This document shows positions 49,699 to 64,000 of a DNA stretch of 64,000 nt, one piece after another. The notes beneath the pieces were generated by a model that worked only from the letters and a program-made list of their open reading frames with translations, was not told where the DNA came from and made no database searches. Location of the stretch: contig CAJNOP010000089.1 of NCBI GenBank assembly GCA_905250075.1, forward strand, positions 521,115-585,114, in the 5' to 3' direction. A program made the translations under genes and the position numbers. Each line of letters begins with the position of its first letter. Position 1 is the stretch's first letter. Origin of the DNA: Rotaria sp. Silwood1 (Eukaryota > Rotifera > Eurotatoria > Philodinida > Philodinidae).

Positions 49699-51139
49699 TT
49701 AAACATGTGCAAATAAACTTCAAAACTAGATTCTTGATATTTCGTTTTAGTCAAACATACACTTTTTATTCTGTGAAGTGATAATTATTACTCTCTAAAA
49801 ATAAATAGAAAACTAGTATAATCAGGATTCATATATAATCTGCTAGATCTTATTTAAATGATATTTAAGATAGTTAACAGAAATTTTGAAAATATTGGTA
49901 TTAAAATCAGAATTTAGTGTTCTTTCCCAATATGATTTCAAAATTATTGTACGACTTCTGATTCATATGTTGTAGGTCGACGTTTTTTCGGCACGTAAAC
50001 TACTTTCGTGTACCAAAAATTACTAATTGAAAATATAGGAATGAAAATCAGTTCGATCATGATCAAGCAATTTATTGTATTTGAGAACAGGTCACAAAAA
50101 TGCAAAGCAATATTGTTTTAATAAAAGAATTCTATAAATAATGATAAACTACATAATGAAGTAATTTAATACATGTCAAGGAAAATGCACAATCAAAAAA
50201 GTAAACACGTCGTGTCATTATGAAAAACGCATTCATGTATACATTGACAGTTATAACATTTGAAACTGATGCTACATTTCATTCCAGTATCATCAACAAC
50301 AAGCAAATGTATATTTAACGAAATTGATCGAATTCTAAAAGGAGAAAGACATGAAGTGAACCACAGAGTCATTTGTCTTTTTTTTGTTGCTGTTATGGAA
50401 GACAACTAAACAATGTACTTTTTCAAATAAAATAAAAATTTGAAAACTGTACTATTTTTCGAATGTCGATTAACTATCTTCTATTGATCAAATCCTAAGA
50501 TATAAACATCGTCAAATAATTTTGTATGAATCAAATTTTGATTATTCTATGTGAAATCGAGTAAAACTAAGAGAGAGAGAGTGCTTCCACACGATACTCG
50601 CGCTCTCATACTCAGTGTGCTGGGTGTCTAGGGATGTGTGTATCGTATAGAAGAACCGATGATTTATCTTCACACACACAATGATAATTTATTTATGCAC
50701 TTACAATAAACATATGATCGAATATTCTTTTAAAAGAAAAGAAAGAAAAATGTTTGATTTGACCTAGATTTCGTCTATATTTCGTTCTCGTCTTTTTACA
50801 TCTTTCTTTATTCTGTTTAATTTGAAAACAAAATCAAATGACCGTAATTCCGTTATTCAAAATCATTTGTTAAATTATTGTTTTGTTTTATTTTCTTCAT
50901 CATAAACAATATATCATCTTCATCTTTGTATAAACTGATCTTTCTCTTTGATACAACGAATCGATTATATGATGAATACATATGCCTGGATCAAGGCATC
51001 AAACATTGTCGAATAATGAATCTTTACTATTCAAACATATGAAAAGTTCTCTCTATCTCTCTATCCTTTTTTATACTATATCATGATTATGTATAAATAG
51101 ACTTCGATCGGATGTAAATATTCACTATCGATCGAACAC
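49699..51139. other. Intergenic, with GT/CA-rich patch
   Basis: Separates AS3MT from the kinase gene. Around 50600-50680, GATGTGTGTATCG and CACACACAC could pair and resemble a degraded foldback of the same family. No gene supported. Confidence 0.4.
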
Positions 51140-52657
<1,518 letters not shown>

Positions 52658-55600
52658 TAATAGATTATTCCAAACAAACAAATAAACAAAAAATTGACTG
52701 AAATTTTTAGAAATTTTCTTCTCTAAGACAAAAGAGAGAAGGAATGTTTTGTATTTGTTGTCATTCAAGAAGAGTTTATTTTCTTCTTATATTATTTATG
52801 TTTTATGAGATCTCATTTTTTTTAATGTGAGTGAGTTTTGTGTATTACGTACGTTTTATGCTTGTTCTTCTTTTCTTTTATTGTATTTTATCAAGTAGGT
52901 TTAGTATCTATTCTTCTCCTTGATTATTATATTTATATTGATATTAGTTTTATCATTAATTACATTGATTCGTGCATCATTGTTGCAGCGTTTCATCTTA
53001 TTAAAAAAAAATATATATATTATCCGTACCAACAATGAAACTATTCAATCAATCATTCTTTTATATAAAAATGATTATCAAATATTTAGTACAATTTATT
53101 TGCTGTTATTTTCCATAATATCAAAAGCACAACTAAGATTCTTTTTATGAACCAATAGAAAACGAAAAGGATGCTATAGAATGTGACGAAAAATGTTCGA
53201 GCTAACTTTGTGTAGTTTTAGTAAAGAAAGTACTATAAAGATAGCACAGGATATGTACCCATGTGCATCCACAGGCGTAGAAGAAGAGGGTAAAGTCGCT
53301 GAGTGGTGAAGTTGGTTTCTATCGAAATTGAATTTCTTATTGTTCCAATAGTCAATTTCAATATCCCATATCTTTTACCAGCTAATAAGCCTACTCGAGT
53401 TAGATATGTATCCAAAATTTCAGACTTTATTATATTTGCCTAAGGAAAATATCACTGATGCAGTTATTCAATTCTAAGCCTTATAATTGACTTTTGTATA
53501 TTAATCATTCCATGTAAGTCACGATCAGACCTGCTGAATCTAGGTCGTCAGATTTTTACTTAATTTAACATGTTATTCTGAATAAGCTAAACAACAAAAG
53601 CATGAACTTTGGTCACACGAGTACACTCACATGTGCCTTGCATATAGGCATAGATTCATCAAAACGAATATAGTTCTTTTCGGATATTTCTAATTATTGT
53701 CTATGATTACATGTGACGGACAGAAGAACAAAGAAAAATTCAAGCAATAAAGTCAAGCAGAAAACAAAGAGATAAATCGTTATGAGTGCAAGGAAAACAG
53801 GAAAACGGTACATATGTAAATTAGAGAAAGAATGATATTAATTGCCAAAAGCAAGTCATACCCCTATGCACATATTGGTTTTCTTCACCTTTCAATTAAT
53901 TTAAGACACTACTAAAAAAAACTAATGTGTTGTTTCTCACCACGAATATTCCTTTGCATGACTTACATGATTGAAAAATGTTGTATGTTGATATCATTTT
54001 TTCCAAATTACTCATATACTTACCAATAATTCAACAATCATGGAAGTCATTTCCGTTACTACTCATTATCAACTCATATTTCTTTGCCATCGGCAATGAT
54101 ATTAATCATGCTGGAAAAAGTATGTACTATTTCCATAGAAATCAATATCGATAGATAGGTTTATAAATAACAAGTTAGACAACCATCGTTGCTATTCACA
54201 AAATGTTTATCTGCTGTTGTTGCTATGTTATTTGTTTCAAAAGTGGACCAATGGGTCAACTACAACCATATATTGGTTTTTATCCAGTATTAATCATCTA
54301 ATGCGAAGACTGAATCAAGATTGATGTGACTTGTCGCAAGATACAAACGATTCACATTCATCTTATTCTACCTGTTTCTATGACGATCTTTATGAATACC
54401 TTCCAATCTCATGATACTCCACTCCTCCAAATGTGGTACTTCACGCTGATCCTGATTCGCATACTTTATCAGTTTCACTCGATTAACAATCAAGGCAGGC
54501 AAATCCATCTTATAAGTGTGACCAACTCGTTTAAATATACATAATCAAGAGTATTAGTATTTCATATACATATATTATTCAACTCATTATTCCTGAAAAA
54601 AATGAAGTTTACCAATTATTTTACATTGACTGTTAGATAGAAGAAATATCTTCTATCATTTCGTTCTGATATTATAAATATCAAAATGTGATTATGGTCT
54701 TTGTGTTTGTTTGTTTCTTTTTACATTCATTTTGGAGTGTTTTATTTGAATCGTTTGGAATATTCAGCGTTTCAAAATAAATAAATAAATGCATGCAATC
54801 TATCTCGATCGAACTTACTATTAGATGTATTATGTTATAGTTTTTATTAATTCTATATGCAACTGAAATGAATGAATGAAATCTTATCAAATGAAAATTA
54901 TGCTATCAGTAGCTTTGTTTGTTTTAACAAAAACTTGATGAGAAGAGTGTTAAAAAAACTAATGGCTGTAGGAATGTTCATGATAAATAATATCAACGAC
55001 AAAAAATGAAGTTTATTCAATAAATTTTTGTCAGAAGAATCGATATTGAGATGATATTTCGAGATCTAATCCTTCATAAAAAGACATGATTTGTCACTTG
55101 GTATCTCATTCGTTATCCAAATTTTTGATGATTTTTGACATCACCTGCTTCAAAGAAATACACTGATATCAGAAAAAAAGGAAGTATTTTTCATTTTTTA
55201 CTTTATTGATCATGCATCCCAGATCTCTTGAGGAAAGTACATTTTAATCATTTGCTTTTTTTTTGGTTTGAAAGAATATGTCACGATGCAATGTCTGACT
55301 GAATCTGTTTCTTCAAATAAGCTTTTGTATAATTATATAGAAAAGCATTTCTATAGATAGATGAATATTTTTTGAGAGTTTCTCAAGGTATTGAACTTAT
55401 TATTCTTTTTCGCCGCATAAAAATTAAGAATTAAAAAACAAAGTGCTGTTGTCGGACAAGCTCTATCAGATAGAAAATAAGATTAGATTTATAGAATGAA
55501 GACCCACAGAGAATGTGGATCATCTAATGAACCATGTTTAGTCTTTATTTGTTGAATATCTTCTGCAAACATTATGATATGAAACTGAAAATTTTAACAT

Positions 55601-56863
55601 AATCTATCCACTATAATACAACATATTCTGAGAATTTCATGCGATTTGAATGCACCTGAACCAAAATAAAGAAATAATGACCACTAAATAACAAGTAAAT
55701 GAAAATTTAAATAACAATATTTCTTTTTTTTTCCATATATAATTAAAACGTACAGTAGAACAGGAAACTTAAGTACATTTATTATTGGTATTAGGAATAA
55801 ATTTAGCTATTTTACATTGATTTTATAGTTTCGTCAATATATCATCTTATATTTTAATCTCATATTAATACAAGATTTATATTGTCATTTATTTGTTGTT
55901 TGGTGGTCATTATCACTTCTAGCAAAAGTTTCGCAACATTTTTTGCTTTTTGCATGTAACTCTATCCAAGAACATAATAAAATATTCACCATTTTCTTCA
56001 AAAGATATGCTCTTAAATGTTCTACTCGAATCACAAGATCAAATCTTTATAACCATTTTTGAAAACTTCAACAAGCTACTAACACTGAACATGTATATTA
56101 TCGGGTTATATCTCACGAAGAAAAATGAAAAAGTACTATTTTATGATTGACAACTAACATCATTTTTACTCATTATAGTCAGGCGTTAGTGCATTGATCT
56201 CACTGTTTTTAAATAATGGGTTTGAGAGCAACACATCATAAAATGTTTTATTTTAGAGAGAAGCATCTAGCTCAATTGACATAAACATTATTTTTCACTT
56301 GTACTCAAGATCAGAATGAGTAATAATCCTCATGCTCTGACAGCCATACTAAATTTCTAATTCATTTCAAACATTAGAGCCATAACGAATTAACAATAAT
56401 TATTAAAATCGAAATTCAATAATTTTCGACTTTTTCTAATTTTGTCTTGAAGGAAATAATACGATCATTACTGTGTTTTGTGTTAGCAGTGTATTAAAAT
56501 TTTGAAAATAGTAATGAAGATTTGCTGTTGTGATCCGAATAGAACATTAAATGACGGATGTTTTGAAAAGAAATAAATGTCATAAAACTTTCGTCACACA
56601 TGGTATTTCTTTATTTATCATTAAGTATTTCTTGTTCTTGAATTTGAACACAAAGCGATAATCGTGTTTGAAAGTTGACATTCCCTATTGTAAAACATCT
56701 TAAAATAAAATTTATTCAATACACCAGATTTTTTTTTGTTGTTAATGTTTGACTGAATCGCAGAAGATTTTCTTTTGCAACTGTGAATATTTTTATTCAT
56801 ACACAAAGACACAACTACTATGAAAAACAATGTTTACAAAAAAGTCGATAGTAACCAAGTTGG
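52658..56863. other. 4.2 kb intergenic region
   Basis: AT-rich. Low-level open frames near 54326-54544 break up when read in their neighbours' frames and have no family likeness. No RNA gene or repeat was recognised. Confidence 0.45.
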
Positions 56864-57085
56864 TTATTTCTTATCGTTTGAACTGTCTGTACCGGTATCT
56901 TTCATTAATGTTTGTATATAATCAGTTGCTGATCGAACAACATCATAATCCGACATTCCTTTCGCATTTGAATTAGGCAATAATGAACGTAATTGATCTA
57001 ATGATGATTCATATGTACTATTTGTATTCGAATTTGATGACGATGATGACGATGATGATGCTACTGATGAATTATTCGATGACAT
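56864..57085 (-). CDS. Id-like helix-loop-helix protein without basic region, 73 aa
   Basis: Single exon, ATG to TAA. A Ser-rich start (a run of eight Ser) is followed by an HLH-type segment: SLDQLRSLLPNSNAKGMS (helix 1 and loop) and DYDVVRSATDYIQTLMKD (helix 2), which matches the pattern of Id proteins (LKxLVP...VEILQxVIDYIxxL). No basic DNA-contact residues precede helix 1, so it should dimerise with bHLH factors and block DNA binding, as Id/Emc proteins do. Helix 1 is short compared with Id family members, so the fit is good but not certain. An upstream exon cannot be excluded. Confidence 0.65.
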   Translation of the reverse strand: MSSNNSSVASSSSSSSSNSNTNSTYESSLDQLRSLLPNSNAKGMSDYDVVRSATDYIQTLMKDTGTDSSNDKK

Positions 57086-57380
57086 TGAAATGAGAATTAT
57101 AATGTAAAATTGATTACGTGAATTAAATATTGAACTAAATGTCTTTCAACAATGAATAGACAAAAGAAAATTTAAACGGACAGGTGTGCCAAACAAAGAA
57201 CGAAAGAAAGAAAAAACATGTTAGTCGACTTTTTTTTTTCCGCTCATATCTATCTATCAGTTCAACATGGACGGACAGGTCAAAATTTCTATAAGTGCCC
57301 TTATGTTTAATCATTCGTCATTTATTTTATCAATAAATGAATACATTTAAAAAAAAGAAAGAAAGACCTTTTCTTTTAGT

Positions 57381-57957
57381 TTATTTAACTTTAACAAATT
57401 TAAATTCAAGTTCATTAATGGCTACAGGTTGTTTAGCTTTTTCATCATAATCCATCCATTCTTTATTTTCGGACAAATCAATTTGACCAAAGTTCGTACT
57501 AGATTCAACACCTTGACATGTCCATCCGTCACCTTAGAAAAAACAAGAAAACGAGAGTAATTTCTCATATATATATATATATTTAATAAAAAAATGATTT
57601 TTTTTTACCTGGTTGCCAATCAACTGGTTCAATACCACGACATTCAAATATAACAAGTGTCTTAAAAGTATGATTATCCGAATCATCAGTTGTATAATTC
57701 ATTGGTGGTTTAACTGGTTCAATATTTAGATTTGCTTCTTGTGAACAAAATTTACATTTCATTAAAAAATTAGCTTCACCACGACTTCCAGATATGCTTG
57801 ATGATTGTTTTATATTAATATCATGATATGTATCAGAATGTGTATGACATTTTGTACAATCTAATTTTAAATACCAGATAAAATCATCAAAAGATTCTAT
57901 ATGAAAATCTGTGACATTGTCAAGATTTGCTTTTATTTGAAGCGCTATCTTCACCAT
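57381..57957 (-). CDS. CZIB: CXXC motif zinc-binding protein (CZIB / UPF0587), 166 aa
   Basis: Two exons (57957-57609 and 57532-57381) with a 76 bp intron give 167 codons to a TAA. The start MVKIALQIKANLDNV, the two CxxC pairs (DCTKCH and KCKFCS), FECRGIEPVDWQPG and WMDYDEKAKQPV follow the family along its whole length, and the length is close to the human protein (160). The four cysteines bind one zinc. The protein is conserved across eukaryotes but its role is poorly known. The start and end look complete. It is transcribed in the same direction as the Id-like gene, which begins about 295 bases downstream. Confidence 0.93.
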
Positions 57958-59913
57958 CTAAAAAAAAAATAATTTAAATATATTTTAATTCATAATCTGA
58001 TAGAAATATGTGTTTTTTCAGCGTCCAAAAGGTTTTGTCAAAAGTATTTATAAAATAACGCCGCTTTAACGAGCACAAAATTCTGGTAAAAATGTGCATT
58101 CGCTGCATTTTCTACGACCTTCTTTAAAAAAAAAATTAAAGTATCACGAAAACTGGTTTTTTAAGGCGATTGTTTGAGAAAGTTCGTTTTATGATTTTTG
58201 TAATCTTCTTAACTTTTTACAAGAAGGTCATAGGAAATCCGGTGTCCCTTCATTTTGTTCAGAGCTGTATGCATTTTGAAATAGTCTGGTTAAAAAACAG
58301 CTCCCACTGTCTTCTGAAGCCTGAAAACTATCATGTCCAAGTTTTAAAAACCCTTGTCATTATCGTTCATCGATAAAATATTGGTATACAATGCATGCAT
58401 TTATTGATTATTTAAATTACTTTCTGGATTTGTGCTAGATACTTAATATTATAGAAATTTTAAAATAAAAAATATGTTGTTGTAAAATTTTTTTCACCAT
58501 AGTAAATTATATAAGGTTGACAACTTTGCAAAGAGGTGTCCTAAGATAATTAGCATCGGAAAATGGGATTGAACATTGTCTTTTAGAAATTAACAAGCAA
58601 AAACACAATAAAACGCTGGAAACAAACGAAAATTTTTCAAGATTCGAGCGTCGTAAAAAAGCTTGGAACACTTACACCTTCTCAAAAAAAAAGTCAATAG
58701 GCTGCATGTTTGTATTATATTCAACAGAGGACAAAATTATATTATCCGTTGGAATATAATTTATTTCGAAAGAGAAATTCAATGTGATTGACAGTTTTAA
58801 CTTCAAATTCTTGACTGATTGTTCTTCTACAAGTAAATTCCTTACTTCTTTTTTCGCATATGATCTTGACTACTAGAATATCATCTGAATTTCATCATGG
58901 AAGAGTTTTATTTAAGTTTTCTGAAAACCATAGAAAAAAGAAAGTCATTCATTGCATGATGAATGACGCACAGTTCAAGGTTATTATGCACGCTTTCAAA
59001 AAGTTCATGTATAAAAAGATAGACAAAAGTAGCAGAAGATTATATTAAACAAACTAAAGTTTGCGCAAATTAAACATGAAAATGTATTTTATAGAGTTTA
59101 AAAATAAATTAATTATAGTCTTATAACGTTCAGTAACCATTTGTATATGACCGATGTTACATGATAGAAAATAAACAATCGAAAAAAACTTTTTATTGTT
59201 GGTTTGAGTTGTTAACCAATCGTATGAAAGAGTCTTCAATGTGTCTGATGTCACTTTTGTTAAATACATCAAGCAAAAGCAAAGTACTCAAGGTACTTAT
59301 GGTATTGAAAGACTACTGTGTTATATAATTTACTGCAAAAAAAAATGAAACAGTACTGCACTGATACTCTCCAAAGTAGGAAAAACAATTTATTCATTTG
59401 TTTGAATAGTAAAGGTTTTAGATCAATAAAAAGAAATAGTAATCAACATATTAGCTAATCTATAACATACATCGTTAAACATTCATACGACAAAAATTCT
59501 CATGAAATTATCAAATAATTGCTTTGTCGAACTAATGTTTTTATCTCATAGCAGTGATTTGATGTGTTAAATACAATAATTAATAATTCAGTTTTATTCA
59601 TATCAGTCATCTTGAAAGTTCTTTTTTTTTTTTAATCATAAAACATTGTTTTTGTTTCATGAAATTCCGTATCTGATTCATCATCCTATACCGCCATCAT
59701 CATACTTGACGTCATGGAAGAACGCCATAGAACAAAATCATCGACAAATCTAAAATAAATATTGCATGAGATAGAAAAAAAAACAAGCATGAATAAGAAC
59801 AACAATATGTATTTATAGAATAGTACGAAAACTAAATTCATACTATTATAAATAATATTATTTTATCTTTATTATAAACAACATATTTTTCAGATCTTTG
59901 ATTAAAACGTACA
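57958..59913. other. Intergenic between CZIB and IF1
   Basis: Divergent promoters of CZIB (minus) and IF1 (plus). AT-rich, with frames of 60-72 codons that show no likeness to a family. Nothing else recognised. Confidence 0.45.
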
Positions 59914-60099
59914 ATGTCATCGAATGAACAAAATTTTAATTTAAGAGAACAAGCTGGTTCTATTGGTCAAGCAGGTGGAGCATTTAGTGAACGAGGTCGT
60001 GCAGCTGAAAATGCTTATTTTCATGCACAAGAAGCTGAACAATTAGCTGCATTAAAACAACAACTTGAACAACAACAGCAACAAAAACAATCAAAATAA
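59914..60099 (+). CDS. ATP5IF1: ATP synthase inhibitor IF1, 61 aa
   Basis: Single exon of 62 codons to a TAA. The inhibitory segment is plain: GSIGQAGGAFSERGRAAENA, then YFHAQEAEQLAALKQQLEQQ, the long helix by which IF1 dimerises and blocks reverse ATP hydrolysis by F1 in the mitochondrial matrix. A poly-Gln end replaces the usual His/Glu-rich tail; the pH-sensing histidines of mammalian IF1 are mostly missing, so pH control may differ. The N-terminal MSSNEQNFNLREQ does not look like a mitochondrial presequence. An acceptor-like TTTTTCAG lies 21 bases before the ATG, but the joined frame has a TGA, so it could only serve a 5' UTR intron or leader splicing. Confidence 0.85.
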   Translation: MSSNEQNFNLREQAGSIGQAGGAFSERGRAAENAYFHAQEAEQLAALKQQLEQQQQQKQSK

Positions 60100-62221
60100 T
60101 GAAATTATGAATATAATTCATATTGACTGATTTCTTTTTTTTGATTATCTCTTATTATCTGTATTATTTTCTTATTTAGCATCGCACGAAAATAAATATT
60201 TTACTTTTTAATCAAAAATAAAAAAAAAAATTATCAGTTAACAACTTTATGAATTTCATTAGAATTTTTTTGACATGTTTCTAATAATTATGACAGATTG
60301 AAACAAAATTTTTAAGCTTCTATATAAAATGTGTTCAAAATAGAATATAAAATAATTTAAAAAGAAATGACCAAATTTAAATCATCTATGCCTTTGAAAC
60401 AAAAACTAGAAGTCGATTTTAATACTTTTGTAAAACAGGTATAGTGAAAGATCGAGAACGTTCTTGATGACTGCCAAAAACTACAGAAGAAAAAATCGAC
60501 AAAGTTCATCATATTTGTGAAAGAGAAATTATAATCATGTACTCGAATTGTTGCAATAGTTACAACAGAACACCTTACATTAAAACCGTATAAGATACAT
60601 TGTTATTTGTGAAATATTATAGCAGACCATTACGACAGTTCAAGTACATGTATGCGATTCATTTTTTTTACGAACATTATAAATTTCGTCGACTTTTTCT
60701 TCTATAGTTTTTGACCTTTCCGTGTATTAGTTTCACAAAAAAATTAAAATGTAACTGTTACAGATTTTTCATTTAGTATATTTTTGTCGAACTCGACTTG
60801 TGTAGGGCTGTTTGATCGGTTCAACGACCACATGGTAGAGAAAGAAAATATTGTATCAATAGAATAAAAGAACGATTAAACCAATACAAATTGATTTTAA
60901 TAAGCAGTTTCTTTGCTTTGAGCCGCTGTGTAACATCTGAAGACATGTAGTGCATAATAAATACTATTTCGAATTCTCAGGAGTTGAGGTTTACAGTACA
61001 TATATTAACTTTGACCTTGATTGTTCAGTAATGAGTCTATGATCAATCGTATGCCTTAGTATGTGTAATTCGCCGAGTTATTATGAAGAGGATAATTTGT
61101 TTCGAACAAGTCTTTTTTTTTCCAAATTATTCGATTTTGTGTAGGTCCACTATTTCAAATGCGAAGTTATGAGAAAAAAAAACCTTATTAATTTGTATTA
61201 TTTCATTATTTCAACATGTCTTGGAATTAGTATAGGAGCTCAAACTAGTCGAGTTCTAACTTTTCAGTTATAACTGATCAACTTTTCAGTCAAAATAATT
61301 CATTCATATATAACCAACAACCGAGGTTGTAACTAGTAATCATTTTGATTTGATCGATCAAGCATGTATTTGTTTCATTGGTCTGTGCTTCATATTTACT
61401 CGTATTTGTATGTCGAACACGGACATACTTGGAACTAGATTGGTTCGATTATCACTGGTTTTCTTTTGATCACCGGGGTTGACGATTTAGTTCGCTTTTT
61501 AACGATTTCTATGGTTTCAATGACTAAGAGATATGAGTCTGAAAGTTTTCAGCAAAGTTGTCATGAAAATCTCAGTTATAAACATTGAGCTAACATTTTG
61601 CCATTATACGATAAGAGCTTCAGATCATACTGAATGATGTTTTTATGCTTCCGAATAGTTAGGCAAGTATTAAAAGTTAATTTTGATCTAAACTAAAGAT
61701 TTTTAACCTCAAAATTTCGAAGTCAGTTTTCTGAACTACTTTTAATCGACTCTCATAAAATCTCAACAGGTAGTAGTTTTCATTACAAAATATCAGAAAA
61801 GATTCTGAAATCTTCAAATACAAACTCAAATACGTTCAATACCAAATATGAGCGTAAATACACATGTAATAAAATATATTAATATTCTGAAAAATATGAA
61901 TAGCAGACAATCATATTTTTAGAAATTAAAACTATTATATTCCATTTCTTATTCTCTAAAATAGTAATCATCTTCAATATATATTGTATTAAGGTTTAGA
62001 TAATGCTCTCTGTCAATATAATCATATATAGTTTTTCTTTAAATATGAAATAACTATATCAAGTTATTCTGTGTTCATTTTTATACGTTCATCATTATTT
62101 ATGTTGGAACACATCTTTTTCTTTTGTTCTAGTTCTTTCTCTTTATTATACCGTCGTACGAGAGAAGAGAAACGTATAAGAATAAAGAAATCAAGTGAAC
62201 AACCCAGGCAGACAAAACTAG
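60100..62221. other. Intergenic, no gene seen
   Basis: Follows IF1, with AATAAA-like sites near 60191 as a possible end of its transcript. No further exon or repeat was recognised up to the foldback pair at 62222. Confidence 0.45.
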
Positions 62222-62429
62222 TAAAAAAAACGCGTAAAAATGGGCCCAAAAACAAAGGCGTTCCAATTCGTTGAAATCGCACATTTAAACGCGTTAGTAA
62301 CACTGTGCTATTTCGAACAACGTTTTTATGGTGTTAGATAGTACTATGCGTTCATAACGCGTTTAAATATGCGATTTTTACGAAAATTTTTTCGTTTCAT
62401 ATTCTAAACGCGTTTTTGTTTTATTTTTT
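62222..62429. mobile_element. Foldback element with nested inverted repeats (MITE-like)
   Basis: Inner arms AAATCGCACATTTAAACGCG at 62274 and the complement ending ATATGCGATTT at 62377 (23 bases each, one mismatch) are enclosed by an outer pair: AAAAAAACGCGT near 62224-62235 and AAACGCGTTTTTGTTTT near 62406-62422. The four ACGCGT-type sites are conspicuous in AT-rich DNA. It has no coding capacity; probably a non-autonomous DNA element. Confidence 0.6.
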
Positions 62430-62444
62430 GAATAAAACAGATAC

Positions 62445-62643
62445 TATAAGGTAGAGAGCTAACTCAACACGTCGTGATCATTTGAGAGTTAGGTTGAAAC
62501 TATATTTTTTCTAACTATTTAAAGTGTATCCTTAATACGTCTTTCTGTACGTATTAAGGATACACTTTAAATAGTTAGAAAAAAAGTAGTCTCAACTAAC
62601 TCTAAAGTAATTACGACGTGTTGAGTTGTCTCTCTACCTTATA
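62445..62643. mobile_element. Near-perfect hairpin element of about 200 bp
   Basis: The core is perfectly palindromic: 36 bases at 62505-62540 pair with 62549-62584 around an 8-base loop (CTTTCTGT). The stem goes on, with bulges, to TATAAGGTAGAGAG at 62445 and CTCTCTACCTTATA ending at 62643. Outer arms also share AACTCAACACGTCGT and its complement. It is typical of a foldback MITE, lies only 15 bases after the previous element and has no reading frame. Confidence 0.75.
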
Positions 62644-64000
62644 AAATTTAGTTACTTTATTTTAATTGGAATTAACTATATGTGGATAAATAACTGAAAT
62701 ATACGCAAGTTCCGTAACATTCTTTTTTTTTATTGCCTAACAATATTCTATTCTAATGTAAGATATGCTTTGAAGCCATCAACTATTCTCTTATTCTACT
62801 ATTGTCTAGCTACGAATCTATGACCGCAATAAAAAAAATAAAAAACTGATTGTTATGAAAGAAAGTGAATAAAAAAAGGGAAAATTGATATAGTTGTTGA
62901 TGCTAAGTTAACTCTTCGTATGACTAAATAATTTAACACAAGGTTGACTAATGTACTGGACTTATTTCTTTTTCTTTATGCAAGAATCTTTCTCCTATGG
63001 CTATGCTTATCCTATCTTGACTGGATAAAAAGAAAACTTATGTATATGAGGATATTTCTGTAGCATAATGCATGTAATAGATTATCTAGCAGAAATAATA
63101 TCATAAAGCTACTCGAATGAAAGAAATATGAGTTACTGCATAAAAGAAAACTATGAAAAAAAGAGTAAACACAAGAAAGAAAGAATTTGAATGAAAGAAA
63201 TCGATTGAAGAAATAATGAGAAAAAACAGAAAAGAATATGTTCATGTGGTAAATACTAGTTGCGAGATAGATTTTTTTTTCTACCTTCTTGTTATCTACT
63301 CAAACTGATGTGAAGATACTTATAAAAATATTTAGAATAGGATTTTAAAATGTAGTGAAAGTGTCTAAAGGGTATACGAGTTGTAGAAGTGTGTGGTGGA
63401 CCCTCTGCAGAGATCAGGCAAATAAATGCGTTTGAACACGTTTTCTTAAATACCTTTCCTACTTATCTGTTTGATAATGTCTTCTGTTTTGTCTGAAAAA
63501 AATATTATTTTACATGTTTCTTAGTAATGCTATAGGTAACGTTTCGCGAGAAAAACGATGAACATCAAATGATTGGTTGTTAGTATTAACTAATACAAAA
63601 AAATTAAAGAAGATATTGTCATAGTATGACCAGCCATAAAGGATAGAAAGAAATGTCCTTAATAACTTTAATGTCTAGCCTGTTTATTAGTTATTGTTTA
63701 CGTACAGAAACAGGAGTGCATTTTAAAAGAAAAGATTTTTTTCTGATAACGATCAATATATAAAAGGTCATTTAACAATAAGATTAAAGATTACGCAAAT
63801 AAGACTCGAACATAAATTTGAAAAAACACTATATCATGAATTAGATTTAATAAAGATCAATGAAGACTCTATGAAATGGAATCTAACATATATGAGGAAA
63901 ATAAAACTTATAAAAGTATGTTTTAAATCTTTTTTCCATGTTAAAGTTTATAAATAGATTCTCATCAAGTCGGACATCAGTTCAAATATCAATACCTAGT
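62644..64000. other. Right edge, no gene seen
   Basis: AT-rich, with only short frames, for example a minus one at 63245-63012 of low-complexity Phe/Ser/Leu composition that I do not support. No repeat recognised. Confidence 0.45.

Noticed and set aside
62064-62303. Overlapping frames on both strands at the left edge of the foldback element
   Set aside because: They run into the inverted repeat and have only low-complexity Lys/Arg or Phe/Leu content.

Overview
The window is AT-rich nuclear DNA of an animal. Spliced genes have mostly short GT-AG introns (about 50-70 bp) mixed with a few introns of 0.8-1.7 kb, the codons are strongly A/T-ending, and the products are typical animal proteins: an SRCAP-type remodeller, a nuclear receptor, an SLC22 carrier, a MAP kinase, arsenite methyltransferases, CZIB, IF1 and an Id-like HLH. 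Gene style, AT content, inverted gene copies with a conversion-like pattern and many small foldback elements fit a bdelloid rotifer (Adineta/Rotaria type). That assignment is inference, because no ribosomal or mitochondrial marker is present. Genes were rebuilt by joining exons across GT-AG sites so that the reading frame closes.

Layout. 0-5.2 kb, minus strand: a small secreted Cys-containing protein, a single-pass receptor with an LDL-receptor class A module, and an ATF/CREB-like bZIP factor. 5.2-11.6 kb: no convincing gene. 11.6-13.6 kb, plus: a two-exon SLC22 organic ion transporter. 13.6-19.5 kb: repeat-rich, holding the 3' exon of an ART/PARP-fold-like Zn-motif protein, a 65-residue one-pass membrane protein and a tiny zinc-ribbon frame. 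19.5-29.3 kb, minus: an eight-exon SRCAP/Swr1/Domino ATPase of 1680 residues. 33.8-35.2 kb, plus: an orphan nuclear receptor with an unresolved last junction. 35.2-41.5 kb: AT-rich, empty.

41.5-42.3 kb: a cytochrome b561 (FRRS1-like) frame of 252 codons interrupted only by three TGA codons. 43.7-49.7 kb: two arsenite methyltransferase genes head to head, the plus copy with all expected arsenic-binding cysteines and the minus copy missing one of them and its C-terminal cysteine cluster. The middle of both genes, introns included, is almost identical while both ends have diverged. 51.1-52.7 kb, plus: an ERK-like kinase with a TEY loop. 56.9-58.0 kb, minus: an Id-like HLH protein and CZIB. 59.9-60.1 kb, plus: mitochondrial ATPase inhibitor IF1. 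60.1-64 kb: no gene, but two strong foldback elements side by side.

The genes do not form one pathway; this is an ordinary animal gene neighbourhood. The parts most worth following up are the AS3MT inverted pair, the triple-TGA b561 frame and the families of small hairpin elements.
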